Shown here piece by piece: positions 50,729 through 61,369 of a stretch of 64,000 nt of DNA; the stretch's first letter is position 1, and the number at the start of each line of letters is the position of its first letter. The stretch is from Styela clava (taxonomy: Eukaryota > Chordata > Ascidiacea > Stolidobranchia > Styelidae). The position numbers and the translations under genes are program-made. Location of the stretch: contig NC_135259.1 of the NCBI RefSeq assembly GCF_964204865.1, positions 12,534,974 through 12,598,973 of the forward strand, written 5' to 3'. The notes under the pieces were generated by a model, which searched no databases, was not told where the DNA came from, and worked only from the letters and a program-made list of their open reading frames with translations.

Positions 50729-53700
50729 ATGAAAATGATGGAAAAGAAATCAAGTAAAAAGCACAACGGCGTGAATGGGACTGAGTCAACTACGACCAGT
50801 GTCTCGCCCGGTACGGTAGACGGGGTTGTCGACCAGCCGCCTCCGGATCGTCATTCTACTACTGGTCGCCGAAAGTGGAGTAAAGAATCAAATGAAGTGT
50901 TAATGAAATGTTATTTGAAAAGTGAACCACAGCTTAGAGGCTATAGACAACGAATGAAACGTTTTTGGGATGAGAACAACTTGTTTGATGCATCAGAACA
51001 ACGATTAGCAGATCAGATTAGACAAATAAAGTTGAATGGTTGGTTAACTGTAGTCGAAATAGAAAACATTCAAAGGTCAATTAACTCTAGTTCCGATCCA
51101 TCGCCAGATGAGCCAGAAAGTTTGCCGGCAGTAAGGACAATTGAGGTGGAGGAACAACTTTGTGATTGCCGCGAAAACACCGAAGAAGTGGAAGTTTTAG
51201 ATGATGTTACCAGGAGAATTCTTGAAATAGCCCAAGAACAACGTTTACGCCAAGTTCCTTCAGTTCGAACTATTCCAAAATATAAACTATTCAGAGAAAC
51301 AAGTGTAATAAACCAGGCCCTAAAAGGAATTAGCTCGACTAACATAACGGAAACAAATAAGTTAATTTATGCCGGAGCAATAGCCGTCACTGAAAGACTA
51401 AGCCTCAATGTAAACGGAAGAAAATGTAAAGAGCCAGCCTGGAAATTACGATTACACAATAAGATACAAGAGATGAGAAGAGATATTGACAGACTACAAA
51501 AATTTGAAACGATCAAGAAAAATAAACTGAAAAAAGAATTGATGGAGAAATACAGAGTAAAACAGAAAGGATTGTCATGCGCAACTGAAGAACTTCGACA
51601 AAGAATAATTGCAACTGCAGCAAAAATCAAGAGATATACAGAGAGAACAAGACAATTTCGCCAAAATAAACTGTTTGAAAGCAATCAAAAGCAATTATAT
51701 CGGGAGTTATCAGGCGATTTTCATACCAGTAAGGATGTAAGTAGAGAACCACAGAATTGCAGAGAATTTTGGAACAACATCTGGGGATCTAAAACCACTC
51801 ATAATCAAAAATCTGCTTGGTTAAAAACAGTAAAGAAAGAATTGGAAAATATTCCTACTCAATTAAATTTCACGATAACTGAAGAAATTCTCAAAAGGCA
51901 ATTGAAAAAACTAGCTAATTGGAAGTCTCCAGGGGTTGATATGGTACAGGCATACTGGGTGAAAAAGTTCACTAGTCTGCATGCACGGATTGCAAAACAA
52001 CTTGACTACTGTCTTCAGCAAGGCAAGGTTCCAAGTTGGATTACCGAAGGAAAAGCAGTATTGATTTTGAAAAACGAAAACAAGGGAAATAGTGCTAATA
52101 ATTTTCGACCAATAACTTGTTTACCAATCATATGGAAATTATTTACAGGAATGATTGCAACTAGTATATATGACCACATTGAACAAAACGATTTATTCCC
52201 GACGGAGCAGAAAGGGTGCAAGAGAGGGTCGCGTGGGCCAAAGGATCAACTTTTAATTGACAAAATGGTCTTGGATAACTGCAGAAAACGAAAAACAAGT
52301 TTATCCATGGCATGGATAGATTATCGTAAAGCTTACGATATGATTCCCCATTCATGGATTTCCAAATGCCTGGATTTGTTTGCAATAGCCAAAAATTTGA
52401 AAAAACTAGTCATAAACAGTATGGAAACATGGAGAACGCATTTGACGGCAAATGGAAAACATTACGGAGAAATTCAAATAAAAAGAGGAATATTTCAGGG
52501 CGATACTCTCTCTCCACTTCTTTTTGTTCTGTGTATGATTCCACTGACGATGGTTTTGAGAAAAACAACACAATCATACTGCATAGGAAAAGGAAAGGAG
52601 CGGCTGAACCATCTCTTGTACATGGACGATTTGAAACTATTCGGAAAAAACGACAAAGAAATAGACTCTTTAGTGAAAACTGTACACATTTTCAGTCGGG
52701 ATATTGGAATGGATTTTGGGATAGATAAATGCGCAGTATTAAGTATGAAAAGGGGAAAAATTACTGACAGTGTGGGAATTTGTTTACCAGATGGGAATAG
52801 CATGAGCCAGCTCGAGGAAAGCAATGGATACAAATACCTTGGAATATTGGAATCAAATTCGATAAACGAAAATCAAATGAAGAAACTGATCATCCATGAA
52901 TATACTAAACGATTAAAACAAATTCTAAAATCAAAATTAAATGGCGGCAACATTATCAAAGCTATTAACATACGTGCAGTTTCGGTAATTAGATACAGCG
53001 CTGTTTTTATTGGTTGGTCAAAAAACAATCTTGAAAAGCTCGACCGTAAGTCAAGAAAACTTTTAACAATGTACGGAATGCTTCATCCCAGAGGTGATGT
53101 TGACAGATTGTATTTGCCAAGGCAAATGGGGGGCCGTGGATTAATGAGTGTTGAGGACTGTGTTCAAGCAGAGAAGAAAAGTATGACAGAGTATGCAGAG
53201 AATAGTGAAGATATTTTGATGAAAGCCGTGTATCGCGAGGGTATTTTGTGTGGCGACGAAGACTCAAATGCATTTAAAGAAAGGAAAATAGATGAAAGAA
53301 TGGAAAGGTGGAAAGAAAAACCGTTGCATGGGAAATACCTTCGTGAAACTAAAAATATAATGGTCGAGGACTCATGGAACTGGCTAAAGAAAGGATACCT
53401 CAAGAAGGAAACGGAAGGTTTGATAACAGCTGCTCAAGAACAGGCTTTGAGAACAAATGTTATCAAAGCAAAAATCGAAAAGCGGGGAGTGTCTGCAAAA
53501 TGTAGAATGTGTGATGCAAGAGATGAGACAGTTTTTCATATATTGTGTGAATGCTCAAAATTGGCGCAAAGAGAATACAAATATCGACACGATAATCTAG
53601 CAAGAATTGTTCATTGGGAACTCTGCAAACTATACGGCCTTAACAGAGAAAATAATTGGTACGACCACACCCCAGAAAAATCACAAAACAATGATAACGT

Positions 53701-53995
53701 TACGATTCTATGGGATTTTAACATACAAACAGACCACGTCATTACCCACAGAAGGCCTGATATTGTAGTAATAAATTCATCCGAAAATACATGCTTGATA
53801 ATCGACATAGCAGTTCCGGCCGATCATCGTATTTTATTAAAGGAAAAAGAAAAAATAGAAAAAATATCAAGATTTACGGAGAGAAATGGGAAAAATATGG
53901 AATGTAAAAACGAGAATTATACCTGTTGTCGTTGGTGCCTTGGGTGCAATATCAAACAAGCTAGAAGGGTATTTAAAAGATATGAATTTGCCTAA
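50729..53995 (+). CDS. LINE polyprotein: Myb-like, reverse transcriptase, RLE endonuclease
   Basis: 1088 codons. Residues about 46-110 form a Myb-like DNA-binding region (RRKWSKESNEVLMKCY, SEQRLADQIRQI). About 190-345 is rich in charged helices. Reverse transcriptase spans about 400-720: FRPITCLPIIWKLF, the first catalytic Asp in WIDYRKAYD, IFQGDTLSPLLF, and YMDD at about 631-634. A zinc knuckle C-x2-C-x8-H-x4-C starts near 925 (CRMCDARDETVFHILCEC). The restriction-like endonuclease has RRPDIVV near 1008 and IIDIAVP, keeping its catalytic acids. Retrotransposition would be by target-primed reverse transcription. The last part of the frame (about 53886 on) loses similarity to the family, and the expected C-terminus continues in the next frame to 54068. 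The first ATG after the leader was taken as the start. Confidence 0.9.
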   Translation: MKMMEKKSSKKHNGVNGTESTTTSVSPGTVDGVVDQPPPDRHSTTGRRKWSKESNEVLMKCYLKSEPQLRGYRQRMKRFWDENNLFDASEQRLADQIRQIKLNGWLTVVEIENIQRSINSSSDPSPDEPESLPAVRTIEVEEQLCDCRENTEEVEVLDDVTRRILEIAQEQRLRQVPSVRTIPKYKLFRETSVINQALKGISSTNITETNKLIYAGAIAVTERLSLNVNGRKCKEPAWKLRLHNKIQEMRRDIDRLQKFETIKKNKLKKELMEKYRVKQKGLSCATEELRQRIIATAAKIKRYTERTRQFRQNKLFESNQKQLYRELSGDFHTSKDVSREPQNCREFWNNIWGSKTTHNQKSAWLKTVKKELENIPTQLNFTITEEILKRQLKKLANWKSPGVDMVQAYWVKKFTSLHARIAKQLDYCLQQGKVPSWITEGKAVLILKNENKGNSANNFRPITCLPIIWKLFTGMIATSIYDHIEQNDLFPTEQKGCKRGSRGPKDQLLIDKMVLDNCRKRKTSLSMAWIDYRKAYDMIPHSWISKCLDLFAIAKNLKKLVINSMETWRTHLTANGKHYGEIQIKRGIFQGDTLSPLLFVLCMIPLTMVLRKTTQSYCIGKGKERLNHLLYMDDLKLFGKNDKEIDSLVKTVHIFSRDIGMDFGIDKCAVLSMKRGKITDSVGICLPDGNSMSQLEESNGYKYLGILESNSINENQMKKLIIHEYTKRLKQILKSKLNGGNIIKAINIRAVSVIRYSAVFIGWSKNNLEKLDRKSRKLLTMYGMLHPRGDVDRLYLPRQMGGRGLMSVEDCVQAEKKSMTEYAENSEDILMKAVYREGILCGDEDSNAFKERKIDERMERWKEKPLHGKYLRETKNIMVEDSWNWLKKGYLKKETEGLITAAQEQALRTNVIKAKIEKRGVSAKCRMCDARDETVFHILCECSKLAQREYKYRHDNLARIVHWELCKLYGLNRENNWYDHTPEKSQNNDNVTILWDFNIQTDHVITHRRPDIVVINSSENTCLIIDIAVPADHRILLKEKEKIEKISRFTERNGKNMECKNENYTCCRWCLGCNIKQARRVFKRYEFA

Positions 53996-54068
53996 TAGAT
54001 TGGAATCTTTGCAAAAGGCGGCTCTTTTGGGAAGTGCAAGAATACTGAGAAGGGTTCTTGAAATCTAA
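53886..54068 (+). pseudogene. LINE C-terminal segment in shifted frame
   Basis: This frame encodes RIIPVVVGALGAISNKLEGY and ends with GSARILRRVLEI, the type of C-terminus I associate with this LINE family (PVVVGALG...). It lies one frame away from the 1088-codon ORF, whose own end here looks random. A single-base indel near 53880-53890, in an AAATGGGAAAAA context, would explain it. The element may be inactive, or the assembly may carry an error. Confidence 0.65.
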
Positions 54069-54655
54069 GGACGCGGGACGTGTCTCGATTTCAAGAAAAT
54101 ATACACCAGTCAAAGAACTGTGAATAAATTTAACAAAAATAAATAATAATAATAAAACACAGGAATACAATAGGTTCCCTGCTGACAATCAGCGGGAAGC
54201 CTAATAATAAATAAATAATAATAATAATAAAACACAGGAATACAATAGGTTCCCTGCTGACAAGCAGCGGGAAGCCTAATAATCAGATTCTGAAGCATAT
54301 AGTAAAATTGCCAAGAACACTTTTGTGCATAATACCTTAACATATCGTCTTCTATTGGGAAAATTTCATAGCTTAACTCCAAATTTTTCTCAAACCAAGA
54401 ATATGATAAACTTCAACTTCAAATTCTCATTGTTGGTTACAGATGGATATTTTAACATAATTCGTGGTAAAGTAATGTGTATCTTACTTAATAAAATAAC
54501 CGTGGTATTAACTTCAAAATATGAAATGAGCATGAAGCCTCAAAAGTTTCTCCCGACCACGACATGGCTCCTAAACCCTGATCTGAATCTTCAGAATTTT
54601 CGTGCACGATAATGTAAACATAGATTCGCTGGAATCCTGCCATTAACAAAACACG

Positions 54656-55221
54656 TAAGATCATCGTCACAGGACCTGAAAAAGCTGTGAGAGTCTCTGT
54701 AACGTTATCCTGATATAGGTACTGGTAAGTTACAGCCTATGATTTTTGGGGGATTGATGATGAAATATTTCGTTTTGCCCTCCGTGTCCACATCTTTAAG
54801 CATAGCTCTCTTGTTTGCGTAAAAAATCGAAATTTGTTCACAACAAGAATTAGAAAAGCGATACAAAGATCCTTCGTTTTCAATTATGGGAAAACTCTGA
54901 TTTTAATGTTGTATAGTTTGAAAATAGTTTAAAAATAACCACATGCACACTGATAACGATAACAACACATTTTCTATGCTACAAGTTTACTTTAATAAAT
55001 CCTATTATCTTTTTTATATATGTTATATTCTTTCCTTTTCTCATTTTTCCTGTTTAGGTCCTTGTCAACCGGCAACTACTAACATTACGTCATAAGTAGT
55101 GAAGAAGCATGTAAGTGTGATAAAGGCGGAATAAAAAATATTTGGGCTCGATACATATTCAACATGTCCTGGGAAATTGGTTCAGTTGGTCAGAATATGA
55201 ACCAGGCAACAGTTAGACGGT
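54656..55221. other. spacer between duplication units A and B
   Basis: AT-rich sequence after the last match to unit B's tail and before unit B's start. No coding exon, RNA gene or recognised element. Confidence 0.5.
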
Positions 55222-55382
55222 TAGACCATATTCTCAAAGTGCCAGTGCGATGGATAAAAACACCTATAACCTCAGGGCGATACTCGGGTCTTTCGTCTGT
55301 TCGTCGCCGGGTGGTTTGATCTCAGTGGTTTTAGTTATTCTACGAGAAATATTCTTACGAGATTGAACGCCAGCACAATCGG

Positions 55383-55443
55383 TGCCACTCTGGTATGCGA
55401 TTGAGATCACGTTAAGCAAGTGCGATCGCATACCAAAGTGGCA
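55383..55443. repeat. hairpin repeat, copy 2
   Basis: TGCCACTCTGGTATGCGAT and ATCGCATACCAAAGTGGCA pair over 19 bases with one mismatch; the spacer again holds GAGATCACGTTAAGCAAGTG. Better preserved than the copy at 45421. Confidence 0.75.
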
Positions 55444-56286
55444 TCGAAAATTGTAGATTGTGAAGCACATAGTGTCTGGTAGTAGGGAGTTTATCACATT
55501 TATGTGAAATAGGTTGATCCTGATGTTGCTATGCTATAAATATTTTGATGACGTCAAATGTGCGTTGCAACTGTCATCAGTACTCTTAATATTTGCTGTT
55601 CCGGGCTCATGCCTATGAAATCTCATTTGCAACCGAGCCTATGTCATAGATACAAAATTTAACAAGTTTATATACGCAATCTATATGATCAGAAAGATAC
55701 AAGGGTATAATAAAATGTATAAGAAGGGTATAATGTATTATAAAATGAATCAAATATCCATTTCATTCAAACAATCTGATAATTATTGACGCTAACACCA
55801 AAGTAACCTGTAAATGTTTACCATGGCATGCAGTAAGGAATTTTATTTTTTAGAAATATAAACGTTTTTACATCGATTAAACCCTAAATGGCTCCAGAAT
55901 GAGATTACAAAAACATCCAATAATAATTAAAATGTAAAATATATTTTCATGGCCGGTTATAATAATAGTAACCTTAATATAACAAGAGCCGATTACAAAC
56001 ATTACTCACAAAAATCAGTTGCTCACATCTATGTTCACGGAAAAATCATAAAAATATAATTTTAATGGTCATAACATGGAATCTTTAGAATGTATTTTTG
56101 TCCTGCATATGACCAAAGCGTAGCCTAAGTATGAGCCAATTTATTGTTGTCACCGCCAATAGAACGCAGCTTAATCAACGACGTGTAGTGAATTAAAATA
56201 ATCAGCTATATATATACTGTTTCCAGCTAAATATACTAAAGTTATTAAAGTTTAATTTCATTGTACTTTTTACCCTATTTGCAAGA

Positions 56287-57777
56287 ATGAAGTTTCGTTG
56301 TTTCCTATTGCTGTATATTATTATCTTGCCGAACGAGCTGATGATATTTGGTAAAACAGGTTTGTTTATATTTTGTCGTTATTTAAGTAATGCTTGGTCT
56401 AAGCTAAAAAATTGAAGGTTAATCAGTTTGGAAAATTTATCAAATCAACTAAATAGAGCAATGCTTGTCAAAATCTAATCAGGCTGAAAGAAAATATTGA
56501 TAGAGAATAAAAATCGAAAACATACATCTCAACTAATATCTGTGAAATAGCAGGAAATCTGGTCACGTTTTTGATAATGAGTACGAATGCTGGTTTCAAC
56601 TATGTAAACTTAAAAACAAATAATTTAGCTCAAAATATATATCGTTTTCCCATAACTTTGATTGATAAAGATGAAAATATAAGAACAACTCAAATCTTTT
56701 GTTATATGTTACCGGTGAATTGTTCTATTTCATTTTCTACAAACATTTTGGAATGATCACTTTAAGTTTATACGCGTTAGATAAATTATATACAGACAAG
56801 GAGTCGTCACGAATAATAAAAACGTTTGCATTTAGGTGACTTGTGCATCCACAAACTTGTTAAAGGTCGTCTCGTTACTAAAGGTTTCTGTGAGACTCCG
56901 AATGAACAAGGTGGGAATATGTATTGAATAGCACATTTTTGTCATAATTTTTCTGAAATTTCCATTTTTTTTCTATTTACAACAGAAATGATCACACAAC
57001 TGCGAAATAATGTAGAAGCTGCAAAGGAAAGGGGTAAGTAAAAAAGGGGGTGATGGATTAAGAGAGGTTAGGTTTTGTAAGATAATGGTATAAGATGTTA
57101 AAAAAAAAATACGTTGATAAAGACGTAACGGCCATTCATTCACTAAACTATTTTACAGAAAAACTTAAAACCTGGTATAAAGCAAGCAACAACTTTTACT
57201 ACAAAATGTTCTTGGACCAGGTATCTTATGCGACTGCCAAAGCAAACTGTCAAGAGAAAAAGGCAAATTTAGCTTCCGTTGGTGTTCGCGATTCTTCAAT
57301 GAGAAAGTGAGTATTGAATTATTGTTTCAAATACGAAAGCGATGAAGTATAAGTTCGATTACATAATGCAATACACATTGAAAGACCTTGCTATGTTCTA
57401 TATCAGAATATTATTTATACAAATAGCTGCATAATATGTTTGCAAAATAGTGTAGTTTAATTACCTATGTTTTTTAAATATCACAAAAACAATATTTTAC
57501 TCCTATCATCAATAAACATTCAATAATGTTTTTAATTCACAGTCATTTAATCAGTCTTGCCAGTGGGGAAAATGTGTGGATTGGATTGAATGATATTGAG
57601 CATGAAGGCAACTTTATTTGGGAGGATGGCGTCGTTTCCACCGCAGATAATACTCCTTGGATAAATCCGCCTGATGACTATGAAGGAAATGAAGATTGCG
57701 TCCATTTGACAGAAACTTCATTAAATGACTATGATTGTTCTAAGTTATTACCATATATTTGTGAAAAATTTGTTTGA
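56287..57777 (+). CDS. secreted C-type lectin, duplicate B
   Basis: Exons 56287-56359 (or ending 56350 at a GTAAAA donor, also phase 1), 56836-56910, 56986-57033, 57159-57306 and 57543-57777 join in phase to 192 codons (189 with the earlier donor) plus TGA. It has a signal peptide (MKFRCFLLLYIIILPNELM), then DLCIHKLVKGR with two Cys, a short neck (QLRNNVEAAKER), and a complete lectin domain: KANCQEKKANLASVGVRDSS, VWIGLNDIEHEGNFIWEDG, WINPPDDYEGNEDC and YICEKFV. The ligand loop has lost one residue relative to duplicate A, changing QPD to PPD, so galactose-type binding is doubtful. The exon-5 frame is intact (five A where duplicate A has six). AATAAA lies near 57914. A TATATATA tract about 75 bases upstream of the ATG is missing from duplicate A. 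Confidence 0.88.
56554..56756 (+). other. possible alternative terminal exon of lectin duplicate B
   Basis: Same position, phase and stop as 46536-46738 in duplicate A, with only about three differences by eye. It would end translation after about 67 residues, giving a short secreted product with two Cys instead of a lectin. Confidence 0.4.
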
Positions 57778-59213
57778 GCGCAAACTGATTATAACTCTTT
57801 TTTTCTCTGCTTCATCAATAGATGTTAAGTAATTAGTATTTTGGCTTTAAATTGGTTATATAATTCATTCGTTAATTAAATAAAATTAATGATTAACTGC
57901 ATCGAGACTTTCAATAAATGTTGAGGTTTCGTTTTACTTTCAATAGCTGTATGTGCTTTTGAATTTTTCACTCAATTTTTGTAATATATAAAACACAAAC
58001 ATCATACTTTTTTTATGCTTATTCTATCTGTAAAAAAATTAAAGTTTGTATAATTCTATATTTGGAACTGCAATAATTTCACAATTTATCAGGAAAGTAA
58101 AGGGTATTTTTTAAGTATATTGCTATATTCACATATTCAATTTGAAGCGTCAAAATCTGCATTTTATAGTGAGATATCAAATTTTTTCCAAACTAGGTTT
58201 CTAGGTCTGTACCCGATCAAATTGTTACAAAACTTATGTAGTGTACCCCATCTTACGGTTGTTTTAAGCGTGGTGGTGGAGATAAAAGTCAAGATAATTC
58301 GTGGGGAAAAAACGAGTGTAATAATCAGATTCTGAATGCATATATATATAGCAAAATTGCCAAGAACACTTTTGTGTATATTACCTTAACATATCGCACT
58401 CTATTGGAAAAAATTCATAGCTAAATTGCAAAGTTTTCTCAAACTAAGAATATGATAACATTTAACGTTACAAACATATATTCTCACAAATTTCTCCGTA
58501 AAATAATGTGTATCTTACTTTAAGATAACCTGGGTACTGACGACAAAATATGAAATGAGCATAATGCCCCAAAAGTTTCTTGCGACCACGACATGGCTCC
58601 TAAACCCTGATCGGAATCTTCGGAATTTTTGTGCACGAGGATGTAAACACGGGTTCGTTGTGATCCTGCCATTGCCCAAACACTTGGAATTGTCCTAACT
58701 TTTTTATACGTTGCTATTTTGCCGTTTGAAAGAATTGCGTTCCCAATCTAGGAAAAGCAAAATGAAAAAGAGATAAATTATATCTGTAAACAGTTATTAT
58801 ATTTGTTATTTTAAACTATGCTTATACATACAAAATATAAAAAGAGAGAATGGTCACATATATGAAAACAAGTGTCAAATTTAATATAAAAAAATTCCCA
58901 TGTCGTATAAATAAATGTGTTACCATGAATTTAATAAAAAAAAAAACAGCAAAACTTTGGGTGAAGTACGGGTTTACGTAGGACCGAGAGGGAAAAAGTA
59001 ATAGCCTTTTATCGACTTTTCCCGGCTTCAAGTAGGCCTACTGAAAAATTATCATTAGTAACGATGAAAACAAAAGCAACAATTTAGCCAACGATCCATA
59101 TCTATATTTTGTGTCTAGTAACTGATTACTTAAACTGGCTTAAAAGTTTGATAGCCGATAATTAGTGTCTTCTTTTTATATAATTTCAGAAAATAATAAA
59201 ATCCAACTCATAC
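57778..59213. other. 3' flank of lectin duplicate B and unit boundary
   Basis: To about 58690 this is the tail of unit B. From there to 59213 it is AT-rich. The expected final exon of the minus-strand lectin-like gene was looked for here and not found. Confidence 0.5.
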
Positions 59214-60483
59214 TTTATCTTTTTTCATTCCTGTCCAAATATGAAATCGCAAACTTTTTGCTGGCATTTGTCTTCTTAGGTATGTCATTATGATGTCATA
59301 TTGATACATCGTAAAAACATCAGCGAGTTTGAATCCTTGGGCGACACAGATTTCTCGAGCTTCCTCAAGATCTGTGTCCCGTGTAGAATGAACTTCTGAC
59401 CAATAGCACATTGATTCAACTATTATTCCACTTTTGTCAAAGCAGATTTTCTCTGTAATCATGAAGTTTGTTTTCAGCTTTGCAATATTTTCTGATTTTC
59501 TTTAATTCTTGATGGAGCATAGTTTAAGATCGCTAAAAATATTTTTTAAATAATATCTATATCCATTACAGTATTATTTTTTCTGGTATAATTAATTTTA
59601 CAATACTTTGCATTTCCGAATGAGTTTTTTCCAGTCTTTCGATTGATGTTGTCAAAATGTTGTTCGTTGCTGTCAATGAATCAATGCGTTGTTCCATCTG
59701 CTCAACTTTAACTTTCAAATATTCGTTCTCTTATGCATTAACAAAAGCATTCATCAAATTTAATCAATCTTTATATTGGGGCCATTATTGTGAAAATTTA
59801 ACTTTGCCACATACAGCGACCATCGAAACTAGTCAAGTATAAAATTCTATGTAGTGAATCCTTTTCAAAATCACCACAATATGTGTTAAACGACGGGATA
59901 GAAAAACAATACTTTAGGTACAATACTAACAATACTAACATTTCATTTTCACGAACTGAAAATTTGCAAAACGATTGGTCTGGAAGTTGATAAGAAAGGA
60001 CCTTGGTTCGATAAGTTAAACAAGACAGCAAAGCTCAAATGGGAAGGCCCAAACAAAGTAGTAACAAATCTTTCATACCGGTAGTCTGATCACCAGATCA
60101 CTGAGATGAGATCATGGTACTACGGCACGGTCCCATAGTGCCTTTTTTTTTTTTGAAATAAATAAAAGTATTAGACTTCTAGCAAGAACAATACTCCGTG
60201 TCCAACACTGTACTTTTATATTTATACCTTTTATATTGTTATACACAAGCTGGAGAAGAGTTGAGCTTTCCCTTGTCACCATCTGTTTGCAAATTATGGG
60301 AAATTCCTTTCTTAGCAGATATTTTCTAATGTCATACTCCGACTGATTCCAATCTGATGCAACTGGATCACAATTGGCAATCTGACATCCAGGTTTTGCA
60401 GTACAGTGAAATGTTTCTTCAGTTTGGCATAATGATATAACAGCAATAATTTGACAAAAAAGTATTGCTTGGATATGTTTCAT
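59214..60483 (-). CDS. C-type lectin-like gene, 3' part not found
   Basis: Minus-strand exons 60483-60228, 59729-59607 and 59452-59214 join in phase (1,1,0) to 206 codons without a stop. Exon 1 encodes a signal peptide (MKHIQAILFCQIIAVISLCQ) and a Cys-rich segment (CTAKPGCQIANC). Exon 2 is a coiled coil (YLKVKVEQMEQRIDSLTATN). Exon 3 is the first half of a lectin domain (KICFDKSGIIVESMCYWSEV, then HIWTGMKK) ending at a GTATGA donor. The stalked lectin gene at 4212 ends its corresponding exon at the same point (LWTGM..., phase 0), so one more exon with the last Cys is expected. None is visible before unit B begins at about 58690. The gene is therefore truncated, or its last exon lies elsewhere; reading through the donor gives a stop after one more codon. 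Confidence 0.65.
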
Positions 60484-61369
60484 TATTGTAGGATATTGTG
60501 ATCTTAACTATGTTCAAATATATGAACACGAAAACCAAAACAGAGTAATACGGTTATGGTATTACTGTATGGTATCTGTCATACTATACATTAATTAACG
60601 GTACCGCAATCTTCACAAATATGCCAAACCACTAACGCGAACGCGGAATCGCCGCAAGGTGCTCAATTTTAATTTTGACGACGTCACCGCACATAAAAAA
60701 ACGATACAATAAAAACACAAAAGTACGATGGTTGCATGAAGAACTTATTACGTTGGAATAGGAATTGAATACATTAATTATATCCAATAAAATTTCAAAT
60801 TGAAATCAAATTTTGTTTGCTTCTATGGCAATGTGTGAATTCTTAAATTATAATTTCGAAATGAGTTTCGTAATATAGTATATTTAAATATCAGTAAATA
60901 CAGATTGACACGTAGCTTCAACATTTTCTTTATTATAGTCAAACTAGTTGATGTACTGAATAAATGTATATCTATCAATTGAAAATATATGCATCAATGT
61001 TTTATAAATTACCATAATTTTGAGTTGACCTCAAAGAATTAAACTATAAATGTAGAATGATCTCTACAAGTAATTCAACTGTAAAGTAATCTTGTAATAA
61101 GGAGTATTCACTGAATATCTATCATCTAGTTATACATCTGCACCTTCCACAATTAAAAGGCTTACAATCTAACAAATACGTATACATGAATCAATACAAA
61201 TTCAAAAGCCTTGCGACATGCACTTACGCAAATCATGCCGTTATATTATCAAATTTGCTGCTTCGTTAAATCTTATTGCTTTATCGGTCGATCTATTTTT
61301 GCATGCAAAATGCCTTAGGGACAAACTGATGTCATGGACTCATGGAATAAATAATATTATTGTCTCTAG
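60484..61369. other. intergenic region between minus-strand lectin and relic
   Basis: AT-rich. Contains a weak relative of the TGACGTCATC-type repeat near 60670. No coding exon recognised. Confidence 0.45.

Larger units (their letters stand above)
50550..54138 (+). mobile_element. RLE-type non-LTR retrotransposon, nearly complete
   Basis: It begins immediately after an (AAT)n tract with a structured leader (50550-50728), continues with one long ORF (50729-53995), a short 3' tail, and ends in an A/T-rich tract that merges with the AAT repeat of its host element. The encoded domains (Myb-like, reverse transcriptase, CCHC, restriction-like endonuclease) and their order are those of the R2/R4/NeSL-like superclade, which lack an APE endonuclease. 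Exact clade not assigned. It lies on the plus strand within the nested cluster. Confidence 0.85.
48350..54280. mobile_element. nested cluster of TAA-tailed repeats enclosing a LINE
   Basis: Absent from the paralogous position in unit B (about 58321). The cluster has four heads beginning CTAGAGCTGCGTGCAGC (48350, 48591, 49078, 49918), nine copies of a block starting CTGAAGACGCGTTTTGCTCA (from 48393 to 50370), (AAT)n tails, and closing segments ending CAGCGGGAAGCCTA (about 49862-49916, 54146-54204, 54230-54280). The head's AGGCTTCCCGC is the reverse complement of the end's GCGGGAAGCCT, so a complete unit has short inverted ends. Each later head follows a TAA, suggesting insertion of units into the tails of earlier ones. 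Confidence 0.75.
45145..54655. repeat. tandem duplication unit A, interrupted by nested repeats
   Basis: Homologous to unit B (55222-58690) from about 45145 to 48350, and again from about 54281 to 54655 (AATCAGATTCTG, AAATTGCCAAGAACACTTTT and ACATGGCTCCTAAACCCTGA recur near 58323-58620). The 5.9 kb between is absent from unit B. Limits are approximate because alignment was by eye. Confidence 0.75.
55222..58690. repeat. tandem duplication unit B
   Basis: Collinear with 45145-48350 plus 54281-54655. It includes the hairpin repeat, about 1 kb of upstream sequence, the lectin gene and its 3' flank, and carries no LINE cluster. Overall identity by eye is high in exons and many intron stretches, with small indels. 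Confidence 0.8.

Noticed and set aside
58480-58510. Possible last exon (CEN) of the minus-strand lectin-like gene
   Set aside because: A short chance match inside unit B's tail without the Trp-rich core or an acceptor in phase.
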